Source: Pseudomonas sp. 102515 (GTDB taxonomy: Bacteria > Pseudomonadota > Gammaproteobacteria > Pseudomonadales > Pseudomonadaceae). Taken from it: a stretch of DNA of 64,000 bases. Of this stretch, positions 1-8,805 are shown in pieces. Below the pieces are notes generated by a model. The model saw only the letters and a program-made list of their open reading frames with translations. It was not told where the DNA came from and did no database searches. The number at the start of each line of letters is the position of its first letter. Within the stretch, counting starts at the first letter, position 1. The DNA lies in assembly GCF_031085165.1 (NCBI RefSeq), contig NZ_JAVHTY010000001.1, positions 868,001 through 932,000 of the forward strand. Reading direction: 5' to 3'. Position numbers and translations under genes: made by a program.

Positions 1-77
1 ATGCGTCTGGCGCGGATCAATAAAGGAAGCATGCCGCTTGGCATGACCTCCCCCGTTTCCCCACACGAGGTGCATTC

Positions 78-329
78 ATGAATACCGATCAGATCATAGG
101 CAATGCCAAGGACGCTACCGGCAAGGTCCAGGATAGCTTTGGTGCCGCGACCGGCAACGCCGATTGGCAAGCCGAGGGCAAGGCCCGTCAACTGGAAGGC
201 AAGCTGCAGGAGCAATATGGCCAGGCCATCGACTGCGCGCGCAATGTGACCGCCGACAAGCCCTTCACTGCCCTGGCCATTGCCGGTGGTGTCGGTTTCG
301 TTCTGGGCGTACTGCTTTCGCGCTCCTGA
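78..329 (+). CDS. CsbD-family stress protein with C-terminal membrane segment
   Basis: An 83-residue protein. Residues 1-50 have the glycine-spaced amphipathic pattern of CsbD stress proteins (GNAKDATGKVQ, then AEGKARQLEGKLQEQYGQA). Residues 59-83 form a hydrophobic glycine-rich segment ending in LLSRS, resembling the tail anchor of ElaB/YqjD (DUF883) proteins. A likely role is a general stress or stationary-phase protein held at the inner membrane; the function of CsbD itself is not settled. GAGGTG lies about 8 nt before the ATG and supports the start. It converges on the receiver gene, with a palindromic terminator between them. Confidence 0.8.
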   Translation: MNTDQIIGNAKDATGKVQDSFGAATGNADWQAEGKARQLEGKLQEQYGQAIDCARNVTADKPFTALAIAGGVGFVLGVLLSRS

Positions 330-362
330 TCGGAATCGCAGGGCTGGTCATAGCGCCAGCTC

Positions 363-404
363 TCAAAACAAAAAGGCCTGTCTAGACAGGCCTTTTTGTT
401 TTGA
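363..404. terminator. Bidirectional intrinsic terminator, perfect palindrome
   Basis: A 42-bp perfect palindrome centred on TCTAGA: A/T-rich outer arms around a GGCCTGTC/GACAGGCC core. It gives a GC stem followed by a T-rich tail on both strands, and lies between the converging CsbD-type gene and the receiver gene, so it can terminate both. Confidence 0.9.
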
Positions 405-409
405 ATTCA

Positions 410-778
410 TCAGCGTTCGAGGGTGACGAGGTGCTTGTGCACCGCATCCACGATATCGCCAATGTTGAACGGTTTCTGGAACACGGCATCGAACAGCTCT
501 GCGCTCTCCTGTGCCAGATGCGCCTGGGCACCGCTCATCAGGATAATGGGCAGATGCTGCAGACCCTGGCGTTCACGCAGAGCCTCTGCCAATTCGCGGC
601 CGTTCATCACCGGCATCATGAAATCGGTGATGACCAGTGACGGTAGTTCGCGATCGAAAACGTCAAGCGCGCGGCGGCCATTGCTCGCCTTGACCACCAT
701 GTAGCCTTCGTCTTCAAGAGCGAAGGCCAGAATGTCCGCTATCAGAAATTCGTCATCGACTACCAGTATCGTCGTCAT
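410..778 (-). CDS. Single-domain response regulator (CheY-like receiver)
   Basis: A 122-residue protein made of one receiver domain and no output domain. The acidic pocket is at D8/D9, the phospho-acceptor at D52 (in VITDFMMP), and the conserved lysine at K102 (in FQKPF). It lies 25 nt downstream of the KaiC-like gene on the same strand and is probably cotranscribed with it. KaiC homologues in heterotrophic bacteria are often encoded beside histidine kinases or receivers, so this protein may relay or read the state of the KaiC-like ATPase. The partner kinase is not identified; the LOV kinase at 3.4 kb is a nearby candidate only. Confidence 0.88.
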   Translation of the reverse strand: MTTILVVDDEFLIADILAFALEDEGYMVVKASNGRRALDVFDRELPSLVITDFMMPVMNGRELAEALRERQGLQHLPIILMSGAQAHLAQESAELFDAVFQKPFNIGDIVDAVHKHLVTLER

Positions 779-803
779 CTGGAGATTCTCCCACCTGACG
801 CGA

Positions 804-2252
804 TCATGGTTGTGTGGAGGGCATGGCTGAACCTGAAAGTACTTTCACCATGTCTTTGAATGCCTTTTTAAGTTCGATTCCCGAGTCGTCTATCACCAGC
901 TCGCGCAGCGAGGAGTCGTAGATGCTGTCCCTGACCTTGAGGATGGACAGCACTCGCTTGATCTCCGCGTCGGCCTCGACGAATCGCAGCAAAATCAGAT
1001 TATCCACCATGCTGGAAAGTTCGGGCGCCGGCGCGGCAATGTCAGCGCCAAAGACGTCGCGCAATTCCCATGTGGCTAGAACTGTGACGCCCTGGGTGCG
1101 CAGCTCGTTCAGTAGTGCGCTGAAGTATTCGATGAGCCGTCCCTGAGGCAGAGCGAAGCGGGCGATGGCGCCCAGGCTGTCGATTACCAGGCGCTTGATG
1201 CCGTGCTGCTTGATCAGGTCAAGCAGCTTGAGGCCGACCTCGTCGAGGCGCATCTCGGTGGTGGGTTGCCAGTGCACATAGAGGGCACCCTCATCCATCC
1301 GGCTGGCCAGATCGAGGCCCAGGGCACTCGCCTTGAGCAGCAACCGCTCCGGGGGTTCGTAGAAGCCGAACATCAGAGCAGGCGCCTCCGGCGTACAGGC
1401 CGCCAGGAAGTTCAGGCTGATGGAGGTCTTGCCGGCACCCGAGGGCCCCATGATCAGGGTAGTCGAACTCTCCGGCAGGCCGTTTTCGATCATCGCATCC
1501 AGCGACGCCATGCCACTGGGCACGCGCTGGTGACCGACCCGATAGGCCGAGCCGGCCGAGGGATCGCGGTACAGCGTTTCCAGGCGCGGAAACACGGTGA
1601 TGCCGACATCTGAAATGGTGAATTCGTGAAAGCCCGGCAGCGCGCCGCTGCCGCGGGTCTTGCGCAGCGCCAGGCGGCGGATGGTGCGACTGCCGATCTC
1701 TTCCTCGAGCAGATCCAGCACCCCGTCGACCATGGTGTGTTCCGGACTGCCGTCTTCGAGGCGCGCACTGGTGAGAAAGATGACGGTACAACCGGCAAAG
1801 GCCGCATGCCCCTGCAACTCGGCGATGAATTTCTTGGTGTCGATGGGCGTTTCCGCGCGGGAGCGGGCGTTGAGCAGGCCATCGACCACCAGCAGACTGG
1901 CCTTCTGCCGGCTGATCTCGCGCCGCAGCAGGCGCACCACTTCGTCCAGACCCTCGCCTTCCATGGTGTCGAAGGCGCTCAAGTACTGGACCTGGTCACC
2001 GATGCAGGAACGGTCGAAGAAATCCAGCGTGGAAAAGAACTGGAACATCCGCTCGTGGGTTTCCGACAGCATGGTCGCGAACAGTACTCGCCCGCCGCCA
2101 CGCACGTGGTTGAAGGCGATCTGGTTGGCCATGATCGATTTGCCGGAGCCCGGACGGCCCTGGATGACATAGGACGCGCCTGCGACCAGGCCTCCCTTCA
2201 AGATCTCATCCAGCCCCTGGATACCGGTTACGACGCGCTCGAGTCGATTCAA
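804..2252 (-). CDS. KaiC-like double-domain ATPase
   Basis: A 482-residue protein with two RecA-like KaiC domains. Domain I (about 1-235) has Walker A GRPGSGKS at 32-39 and acidic residues in SETHER; domain II (about 240-470) has Walker A GPSGAGKT at 269-276 and acidic residues in YEPPER. In cyanobacterial KaiC the second domain autophosphorylates on an adjacent Ser-Thr pair; the equivalent here is Ser413-Ser414 in PELSSMVDN, so the sites look phosphorylatable. No kaiA or kaiB is present in the window. Non-cyanobacterial KaiC homologues are linked to stress responses rather than a true clock. The downstream gene encodes a lone receiver domain. Confidence 0.9.
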   Translation of the reverse strand: MNRLERVVTGIQGLDEILKGGLVAGASYVIQGRPGSGKSIMANQIAFNHVRGGGRVLFATMLSETHERMFQFFSTLDFFDRSCIGDQVQYLSAFDTMEGEGLDEVVRLLRREISRQKASLLVVDGLLNARSRAETPIDTKKFIAELQGHAAFAGCTVIFLTSARLEDGSPEHTMVDGVLDLLEEEIGSRTIRRLALRKTRGSGALPGFHEFTISDVGITVFPRLETLYRDPSAGSAYRVGHQRVPSGMASLDAMIENGLPESSTTLIMGPSGAGKTSISLNFLAACTPEAPALMFGFYEPPERLLLKASALGLDLASRMDEGALYVHWQPTTEMRLDEVGLKLLDLIKQHGIKRLVIDSLGAIARFALPQGRLIEYFSALLNELRTQGVTVLATWELRDVFGADIAAPAPELSSMVDNLILLRFVEADAEIKRVLSILKVRDSIYDSSLRELVIDDSGIELKKAFKDMVKVLSGSAMPSTQP

Positions 2253-2366
2253 GAACGATGCCTCAAACTAATGATGTGTCTGGGACGCCCATCCGCGGGC
2301 ATCCGGTCCTTCGCAACCAAGAGCCTATAAGGGTGCACCCTAAATAGCCAGCTAGACGGCCTGGTC

Positions 2367-3227
2367 TCAACCACGTTTGCGAATCAGTCCTTCCTGGGCC
2401 ACCGAGGCCACCAGCTGACCCGCGCGGTTGTAGATGCTGCCACGGCACAGGCCCCGCGCACCGCCGGCCCAGGGGCTGTCGATGGCGTACAGCAGCCAGT
2501 CGTCCAGGCGAAAATCGCGATGGAACCAGACCGCATGATCGAGGCTGGCGATCTGCAGCGAGCGGTCCCAGAAGCTGGTGCCATGGGGCAGCAGCGAACT
2601 GGGCAGCAGGTTGAAGTCCGAGGCGTAGGCCAGCAGATAGCGATGCAGCGCCGGCTGGTCCGGCAGGTCGCCGGTGGCGCGGAACCAGACGTGGCGGACC
2701 GGCTCGGTGGGCTCCGGCTTGAAGGGATCGGTGAAGACCACCGGGCGCATCTCGATCGGCCGTGGCCCCAGCAGCTTGTCGCGCAGCGGTGCGGGGATCA
2801 GCTCGGCATAACGCTGGGCATGGGCGATCTCCGACTGCAGGGTCTCGGGCGCGGGTACCTCCGGCATGGTCGTCTGGTGCTCGAAGCCAGGCTCCTCGAC
2901 ATGGAAGGAAGCACTGCAGAAGAAGATCGGCTGTTCGCCCTGGAAGGCGGTGACCCGGCGGGTGGAAAAGCTGCCGCCATCGCGAATGCGATCCACCTGG
3001 TAGGTCACCGACTCCAATGCCGAACCGGCGCGCAGGAAGTAGCCGTGCAGCGAGTGCACGCGACGCTCCACCGGCACGGTCTGGCTGGCCGCCGACAGCG
3101 CCTGCCCCAGTACCTGTCCACCGAAGAGCTGGGGAAAGCCGAGATCCTGGCTGCCGCCTCGATACAGGTCGGGGGCCAGGGATTCGAGGGTCAGCAGATC
3201 GACCAGGTTGTCCAGCACCTTGCTCAT
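2367..3227 (-). CDS. tesB: Acyl-CoA thioesterase II
   Basis: A 286-residue double hot-dog thioesterase that hydrolyses acyl-CoA to free acid and CoA in the cytoplasm. The first hot-dog domain contains FGGQVLGQAL and RVHSLHGYFLRAG; the second contains the WFR and DHAVWFHRDFR segments and ends LVASVAQEGLIRKRG, all typical of TesB. The start at 3227 (MSKVLDNLVDLL) matches the family N-terminus and has AGGA about 9 nt upstream; a longer frame to 3266 exists but adds an unlike leader. It is transcribed divergently from the LOV kinase gene across about 170 bp. Confidence 0.93.
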   Translation of the reverse strand: MSKVLDNLVDLLTLESLAPDLYRGGSQDLGFPQLFGGQVLGQALSAASQTVPVERRVHSLHGYFLRAGSALESVTYQVDRIRDGGSFSTRRVTAFQGEQPIFFCSASFHVEEPGFEHQTTMPEVPAPETLQSEIAHAQRYAELIPAPLRDKLLGPRPIEMRPVVFTDPFKPEPTEPVRHVWFRATGDLPDQPALHRYLLAYASDFNLLPSSLLPHGTSFWDRSLQIASLDHAVWFHRDFRLDDWLLYAIDSPWAGGARGLCRGSIYNRAGQLVASVAQEGLIRKRG

Positions 3228-3398
3228 GGGGAGGGTTCCTTGACAGAGAGTGATCATCATACGCAAAACCGGTCAAATCCTGTGCGTTCGCCGTGCTTCC
3301 AGACACACTGCTCATCGTATGACGATAACTGGTGGAGCTTGTGGCCGCATAAGCGGTCACAATGAAGGTATCGCTGTCCGCTCGCAGGCTTCCTCTCC

Positions 3399-5015
3399 AT
3401 GACCGAAACCGCCAACGCTTCGTCTTCTCACCCATCCGCAGCGCAGATCGCGGAGTTGGGCAAGGGCCTCGGACACGACGACATCTTCTTTGCCGCCGTG
3501 AAGAAGACCCGGATGCCGATGATCGTGACGGATCCGCACCAGCCAGATAATCCGATCATCTTCGCCAACGAGTCCTTCCTGCGTACGACCGGCTATGCCC
3601 TGGACGAGGTGATGGGGCGCAATTGCCGCTTCCTGCAAGGGCCCGACACCCGCCCGGAGCACATCGCCGAAATCCGCAATGCCGTACGCGAGCAGCGCGA
3701 CTGCGACATCGAATTGCTCAACTACCGCAAGGACGGCTCGACCTTCTGGAACGCGCTGTTCATCTCGCCGGTGTTCGATCACGAGGGGCAGCTGCGCTAC
3801 TACTTCGCCTCGCAGCTGGATGTCTCTCGTCGGCGCGATGCCGAAGACGCCCTGCGCCAGGCGCAGAAGATGGAAGCCCTCGGCCAGCTCACCGGTGGCA
3901 TCGCCCACGACTTCAACAACCTGCTGCAGGTGATGGTCGGCTACCTGGATATCCTGAGGATCAACCTGGACCGTCCGGAACTGGACAAGGACAAGGCCAA
4001 GCGCCATGTCGACAATACCCGCGACGCGGTGAATCGGGCGGCGACCCTGACCCAGCAGCTGCTGGCCTTCGCCCGCAAGCAGCGCCTGACCGGGCGTGCG
4101 GTGGACCTGAACAAGCTCATCAATGCCCGCCAGGGGCGCCTGGCCCAGGCGCTGGGCGAGCCCTTCCGCTTCATCTTCCGACCGGCGCCGGCGCTGTGGA
4201 ATTGCCGTCTCGATCCGATCCAGCTGGAAACGGCGCTGCTCAATATCGTCGATAACGCCCGCCTCGCCATGCAGGAGCGTGGCGCCGGCACCCTCACCCT
4301 GGAAACCCTCAACGTCGAGGTCAATGGCCAGGACCTGGCCCACGGCGGCCTGGCACAGGGGCATTATGTCTGCATCGCCCTGACCGACACCGGCTGCGGT
4401 ATGTCCACCGACGTGCTCGGGCGCGCCCTGGACCCCTTCTTCACCACCCGCGACGAAGGCCAGGGCAGCGGCCTGGGCCTGTCCATGGTCTATGGCTTTC
4501 TTAAGCAGTCGGGTGGTCTGGTCAGGCTCTATTCCGAAGTCGGCATAGGCACCTCGGTGCGCCTCTACTTCCCGGTTTCCGAAGAGGAAGCGCGCGAGCA
4601 CCCGGTACCCCTGCCGACCCCGCACGAAGACGGCGGTGGTTCCGAGACCATCCTGGTGGTGGATGACCGTCCGGACGTGGCGGCCCTGGCCCAGGCCATC
4701 CTGCAGGAGACCGGCTACCAGGTGCTGGTCGCCCACAATGGCCAGCAGGCGCTGGATATCCTCGCCCGCGAACCCGCTGTCGATCTGTTGTTCAGCGACC
4801 TCATCATGCCAGGCGGCATGAATGGCGTGATGCTGGCCAAGGAGGCCCAGCGGCGGCAGCCCGAATTGCGCATCCTGCTCACCACCGGTTATGCCAACAA
4901 CGCGTTGGAACTGGAAGAAGGCAATGGCGAGCGCTTTCCCATCCTCAACAAGCCTTATGGCCGGCAGGATCTGACCCGCTGGATCCGTCGCATGCTGGAC
5001 AGCGCCCAGCCATGA
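3399..5015 (+). CDS. LOV-domain hybrid histidine kinase (blue-light sensor)
   Basis: A 538-residue soluble hybrid kinase. Residues 35-145 form a LOV/PAS domain with the photoactive motif GRNCRFLQG; Cys76 is the predicted flavin-adduct cysteine. The dimerisation/phospho-acceptor helix carries H170 in GGIAHDFNN. The ATPase domain follows (N-box DNARLA, G-boxes DTGCGM and [13 protein letters not shown]). A C-terminal receiver has its phospho-acceptor at D467 (LLFSDLIMP). No membrane segment is present. The architecture matches LOV-histidine kinases of Pseudomonas and Xanthomonas, which tie light to motility, attachment or virulence. Its stop overlaps the start of the ExoD gene (ATGA), so the two are translationally coupled. 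Confidence 0.93.
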   Translation: MTETANASSSHPSAAQIAELGKGLGHDDIFFAAVKKTRMPMIVTDPHQPDNPIIFANESFLRTTGYALDEVMGRNCRFLQGPDTRPEHIAEIRNAVREQRDCDIELLNYRKDGSTFWNALFISPVFDHEGQLRYYFASQLDVSRRRDAEDALRQAQKMEALGQLTGGIAHDFNNLLQVMVGYLDILRINLDRPELDKDKAKRHVDNTRDAVNRAATLTQQLLAFARKQRLTGRAVDLNKLINARQGRLAQALGEPFRFIFRPAPALWNCRLDPIQLETALLNIVDNARLAMQERGAGTLTLETLNVEVNGQDLAHGGLAQGHYVCIALTDTGCGMSTDVLGRALDPFFTTRDEGQGSGLGLSMVYGFLKQSGGLVRLYSEVGIGTSVRLYFPVSEEEAREHPVPLPTPHEDGGGSETILVVDDRPDVAALAQAILQETGYQVLVAHNGQQALDILAREPAVDLLFSDLIMPGGMNGVMLAKEAQRRQPELRILLTTGYANNALELEEGNGERFPILNKPYGRQDLTRWIRRMLDSAQP

Positions 5016-5644
5016 AGGACGAGACCCTGGAGCGCGAGCCCGCCAGCTGCGATGCCGGGCAGGATGGCCCGGTGGACCTTCAGAGCTTTCTGGCCTGCCT
5101 GGAGCGGGTCGGCAACAGCCCTAGCCAGGTCTCGGTGCAGCACCTGATCGATGCCATCGGCAGCCGGTCCTTCGGCCCCATGATTCTCCTGCCAGGAGTA
5201 CTGGCGATCTCGCCGCTGACCGGCATTCCGGGTATCGCCACCGCCATTGCCGTCTTCGTGATGCTGGTGAGTGGCCAACTGCTACTCGGCCGGGATCACT
5301 TCTGGCTACCGCGCTGGGTGCTGCAGCGCTCGGTCTCGCGCGGCAAGCTGCGCAAGTCGCTGCGGCTGCTGCAGAAGCCGGCGCGCTGGGTGGACAAGGT
5401 GGTCAAGTCGCGGCTGCGGGTACTCACCTCGCGACCGGCCCACTTCGTCACCGCCCTCCTGTGCATCCTGATCGCCGCGACCATGCCGGTGCTGGATCTG
5501 GTGCCCTTCGCCAATACCACGGCGGGGCTGGCGCTGACCTCCTTCGCCCTGTCGCTGATCGCTCGCGACGGCCTGCTGTTCCTCCTGGCACTGGGTTTCT
5601 GCACCGGCATCCTCTGGTTCATCCTGGAGCTCCTGGTGTTTTGA
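5012..5644 (+). CDS. ExoD-family membrane protein
   Basis: A 210-residue integral membrane protein of the ExoD (exopolysaccharide synthesis) family. It has a soluble N-terminus, the family segment SFGPMILLPGVLAISPLTGIPG at about 51-72, a basic cytoplasmic stretch (SRGKLRKSLRLLQKPARW), and hydrophobic segments at about 65-90, 145-165 and 180-208. ExoD was named in Rhizobium for exopolysaccharide production; its molecular action is unknown. The start overlaps the LOV kinase stop by 4 nt and the stop overlaps the start of the next gene, so light sensing and this protein may share a transcript. Confidence 0.85.
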   Translation: MKDETLEREPASCDAGQDGPVDLQSFLACLERVGNSPSQVSVQHLIDAIGSRSFGPMILLPGVLAISPLTGIPGIATAIAVFVMLVSGQLLLGRDHFWLPRWVLQRSVSRGKLRKSLRLLQKPARWVDKVVKSRLRVLTSRPAHFVTALLCILIAATMPVLDLVPFANTTAGLALTSFALSLIARDGLLFLLALGFCTGILWFILELLVF

Positions 5645-6567
5645 GCACGCGCCTGCCGCTGGTCTATCACGAGGACTACAGTCCGCCCTTCCCCGCAGGC
5701 CATCGCTTTCCGATGGAGAAATTCCGCCTGCTGCACGAGCACCTGAGCACCCGCGGCATCCTCGGCGTGGACAACTGGCAGCGGCCCGAACTCTGCCCGG
5801 ACGAGTTGCTGGCGCTGGCCCATGCGCCCGACTACATCCGCACCTTCCAGGCCGGTGAGCTGGCGCCGCCGCTGCAGCGCCAGCTGGGCTTGCCCTGGAG
5901 CGAAGCCCTGGTGCGTCGCACCATCCGCGCCGTGGGCGGCTCCCTGCTCACCCTGGAATTGGCGCTGCGCCATGGCCTGGCCTGTCACCTCGCCGGGGGT
6001 ACCCATCATGCGCACCATGACTATCCGGCCGGCTTTTGCATCTTCAACGACCTGGCGATCCTGGCGCTGTCGCTGCTGGAAAGCGGTCGCGCCAGACGAG
6101 TGCTGATCCTGGACTGCGACGTCCACCAGGGCGATGGCACGGCACGCATCCTCGCCGAGGTGCCGGACGCCGTCACCGTCTCCCTGCACTGCGCTACCAA
6201 TTATCCGGCGCGCAAGGCGCGAAGCGACTGGGATATCCCCCTGCCCCGCGGTCTGGACGACGCCGGCTACCTCCAGGTACTCGACGAGGCCCTGGGCTAT
6301 CTGCTGCCGCTCCATCAGCCCGACGTGGTGCTCTACGACGCCGGGGTGGACGTCCATCGCGACGACGCCCTGGGCTATCTGGACCTCACCGACGCCGGCC
6401 TCGCCGCCCGGGACGGGATGGTCTTGCGGCGTTGTCTGGCGGCGGATATACCGGTGGTAGGAGTGATCGGCGGTGGCTATTCGGCCGATCGCCTGGCCCT
6501 GGCCCGCCGGCACGGTATCCTCCATCACACCGCGACCCAGGTCTGGCACGAGCTGGGCCTGAACTGA
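5641..6567 (+). CDS. Histone deacetylase-family hydrolase
   Basis: A 308-residue arginase/deacetylase-fold zinc hydrolase of the bacterial acetoin-utilisation/acetylpolyamine amidohydrolase group. Zinc and active-site motifs are visible: GGTHHAHHDYPAGFCIFND (the His pair and lid), DCDVHQGDGTA (Asp-X-His zinc ligands) and LYDAGVDVHRDD (third ligand region). It probably deacetylates a small molecule or a lysine side chain; the substrate cannot be read from sequence. The start is a TTG at 5641 that overlaps the ExoD stop by 4 nt, with GGAG about 11 nt upstream; no ATG sits at the family N-terminus (LVYHEDYSP). Confidence 0.88.
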   Translation: MSTRLPLVYHEDYSPPFPAGHRFPMEKFRLLHEHLSTRGILGVDNWQRPELCPDELLALAHAPDYIRTFQAGELAPPLQRQLGLPWSEALVRRTIRAVGGSLLTLELALRHGLACHLAGGTHHAHHDYPAGFCIFNDLAILALSLLESGRARRVLILDCDVHQGDGTARILAEVPDAVTVSLHCATNYPARKARSDWDIPLPRGLDDAGYLQVLDEALGYLLPLHQPDVVLYDAGVDVHRDDALGYLDLTDAGLAARDGMVLRRCLAADIPVVGVIGGGYSADRLALARRHGILHHTATQVWHELGLN

Positions 6568-6579
6568 ACGGGAGTTTTC

Positions 6580-7356
6580 ATGAGCAAGATCGCCAAACCC
6601 ACTGAATCCAGCCAGGCGCGCCTGGCGGTGTTGATCGATGCGGACAACGCGCCGGCCGCCATCGTCGACGGCCTCATGGCCGAGATCGCCCGCTTCGGCG
6701 TGGCCAGCGTCAAGCGCATCTACGGCGACTGGACCCAGCCGCAGCTGAACAGCTGGAAGAAGGTGCTGCTCGACCATTCGATCCAGCCGGTGCAGCAATT
6801 CGGCTACACCAAGGGCAAGAACGCCACCGACAGCGCCCTGATCATCGATGCCATGGACCTGCTCTATACCCGTCGTTTCGACGGATTTTGCCTGGTTTCC
6901 AGCGACAGCGACTTCACCCGCCTGGCGGCGCGGCTGCGCGAGGAAGGCCTGACGGTCTACGGTTTCGGCGAGGAGAAGACACCGGATCCCTTCGTCTCGG
7001 CCTGCGACAGATTCATCTACACCGAGATCCTCAGGTCGAAGCCGCGCGAGGAGGGTCGCGACACCACCAGCGCCACCGACAAGCCCACTGCCACCAACCG
7101 TGGCAAGCCCAAATTGAGCACCATTCTCAAGCTCATCGAACAGGCCGTGGAAGATGCCTCCGACGAAGGCGGCTGGGCTAACCTGGGCTTGGTCGGCACC
7201 AACCTGGGCAAGGTGCGCCCGGACTTCGATGCGCGCCTCTATGGGCATCGCAAGTTCAGCGGCCTGGTAAAAGCCCATGGTGACCGATTCGAGGTTCAGG
7301 AGCGCGACCCTGCCGACCGCAGTGCCGGCAAGGCGGTCTACATCCGCAACCGCTAG
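6580..7356 (+). CDS. NYN-domain (LabA/DUF88) protein with OST-HTH/LOTUS domain
   Basis: A 258-residue protein. Residues 10-150 form a NYN (PIN-like) nuclease fold with acidic sites in [25 protein letters not shown] and VSSDSDF. Residues 170-250 ([15 protein letters not shown] to FEVQER) form an OST-HTH/LOTUS module, an RNA- or protein-binding fold commonly appended to bacterial NYN proteins. The predicted role is RNA processing or decay; targets are unknown. It begins 12 nt after the deacetylase-family gene with GGGAG before its ATG, so it may be the last gene of the LOV kinase transcript. Confidence 0.88.
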   Translation: MSKIAKPTESSQARLAVLIDADNAPAAIVDGLMAEIARFGVASVKRIYGDWTQPQLNSWKKVLLDHSIQPVQQFGYTKGKNATDSALIIDAMDLLYTRRFDGFCLVSSDSDFTRLAARLREEGLTVYGFGEEKTPDPFVSACDRFIYTEILRSKPREEGRDTTSATDKPTATNRGKPKLSTILKLIEQAVEDASDEGGWANLGLVGTNLGKVRPDFDARLYGHRKFSGLVKAHGDRFEVQERDPADRSAGKAVYIRNR

Positions 7357-7510
7357 CGCCGCTCCACCTGAGCGGCTCTGGCCCGGGCCTTGGCGGCGAA
7401 AAGCCGCGACCCGTCGCCATCAAGGTGCCATACCACCGGTCAGACATCGCGGAACCGCTCGGCTGGCGGCGGCCTCCACCCTAGGTGAATTCAGCCCTAC
7501 GGAGACCGCC

Positions 7511-8752
7511 ATGCGAGCCTTGACCTACCACGGTGCCCACGATGTCCGCGTCGATACCGTCCCCGACCCGACCATCCAGGACGCCGACGACATCGTCCTG
7601 CGGGTGACCGCCACGGCCATCTGCGGTTCGGACCTGCACCTGTATCGCGGCAAGATCCCCACCGTCGAGCACGGCGACATCTTCGGCCACGAGTTCATGG
7701 GCATCGTCGAGGAGACCGGCTCGGCGGTCACCGCCGTGCAGAAGGGCGACCGGGTGGTGATTCCCTTCGTCATCGCCTGTGGCAGCTGCTTCTTCTGCAA
7801 CCAGGATCTCTACGCCGCCTGCGAAACCACCAATACCGGTCGCGGCGCCATCCTCAACAAGAAGCAGATTCCGCCGGGCGCGGCGCTGTTCGGCTTCAGC
7901 CATCTCTATGGCGGCGTGCCCGGTGGCCAGGCCGAATACGTGCGGGTCCCCAAGGCCAATACCGGTCCCTTCAAGGTGCCCGGTACCCTAGCCGACGAGA
8001 AGGTGCTGTTCCTTTCCGACATCCTGCCCACCGCCTGGCAGGCCGTGCTCAACACCGGCATCGGCCAGGGATCGAGCATCGCCATCTATGGCGCCGGCCC
8101 GGTCGGCCTGCTGTCCGCGGCCTGCGCGGGGATGCTGGGTGCCGAACGTATCTTCATGGTCGATCACCACCCCTACCGCCTGGCCTATGCCCAGCAGACC
8201 TATGGCGTCATCCCGATCAACTTCGACGAGGACGACGATCCGGCGGCGACCATCATCGAGCAGACGCCCGGCAAGCGCGGGGTCGACGGCGTGGTGGATG
8301 CGGTGGGCTTCGAAGCCAAGGGCAGCACCACCGAGACCATCCTCGCCAACCTCAAGCTGGAAGGCAGCAGCGGCAAGGCCCTGCGCCAGTGCATCGCCGC
8401 GGTACGCCGCGGCGGCACCGTGAGTGTCCCGGGCGTGTATGCCGGCTTCATCCATGGCTTCCTGTTCGGCGACGCCTTCGACAAGGGCCTGACCTTCAAG
8501 ATGGGCCAGACCCACGTGCAGCGCTATCTGCCGGAACTGCTCGAACACATCGAGCGCGGCGATCTCGCTCCTGAGGCGATCATTACCCACCGGATGTCCC
8601 TGGAGCAGGCGGTCGAGGGCTACAAGATCTTCGACAAGAAGCAGGAGGACTGCCGCAAGGTGATCCTCACGCCCGGGCGTAGCGAACCGCTGATTCCGGA
8701 GCGATTGGAAGAGCCCCTGGCGGCACCCCTGGGTCAGGCCGGCGTGGTCTAA
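7511..8752 (+). CDS. Zinc-dependent alcohol dehydrogenase, formaldehyde-dehydrogenase-like
   Basis: A 413-residue medium-chain dehydrogenase/reductase. The catalytic zinc site begins with [11 protein letters not shown] and the GHEFMG motif; structural zinc cysteines lie in [15 protein letters not shown]; the nucleotide-binding motif is GAGPVGLL. The insertions ([26 protein letters not shown]) are typical of the glutathione-independent formaldehyde dehydrogenase-like subgroup, which oxidises alcohols or aldehydes with NAD. The exact substrate is not predictable. The start at 7511 has GGAG 6-9 nt upstream; an open frame extends to 7277 but that part has no family similarity. Confidence 0.9.
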   Translation: MRALTYHGAHDVRVDTVPDPTIQDADDIVLRVTATAICGSDLHLYRGKIPTVEHGDIFGHEFMGIVEETGSAVTAVQKGDRVVIPFVIACGSCFFCNQDLYAACETTNTGRGAILNKKQIPPGAALFGFSHLYGGVPGGQAEYVRVPKANTGPFKVPGTLADEKVLFLSDILPTAWQAVLNTGIGQGSSIAIYGAGPVGLLSAACAGMLGAERIFMVDHHPYRLAYAQQTYGVIPINFDEDDDPAATIIEQTPGKRGVDGVVDAVGFEAKGSTTETILANLKLEGSSGKALRQCIAAVRRGGTVSVPGVYAGFIHGFLFGDAFDKGLTFKMGQTHVQRYLPELLEHIERGDLAPEAIITHRMSLEQAVEGYKIFDKKQEDCRKVILTPGRSEPLIPERLEEPLAAPLGQAGVV

Positions 8753-8805
8753 GAACCTAGCGCCTCGCGTACAATGGCGGTTTTCCGTAGCTCGTGGATG
8801 CCGCC

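Noticed and set aside
5296-7278. A 660-codon minus-strand open frame across the ExoD, deacetylase and NYN genes
   Set aside because: It crosses three convincing plus-strand genes and shows the compositional signature of an antisense frame.
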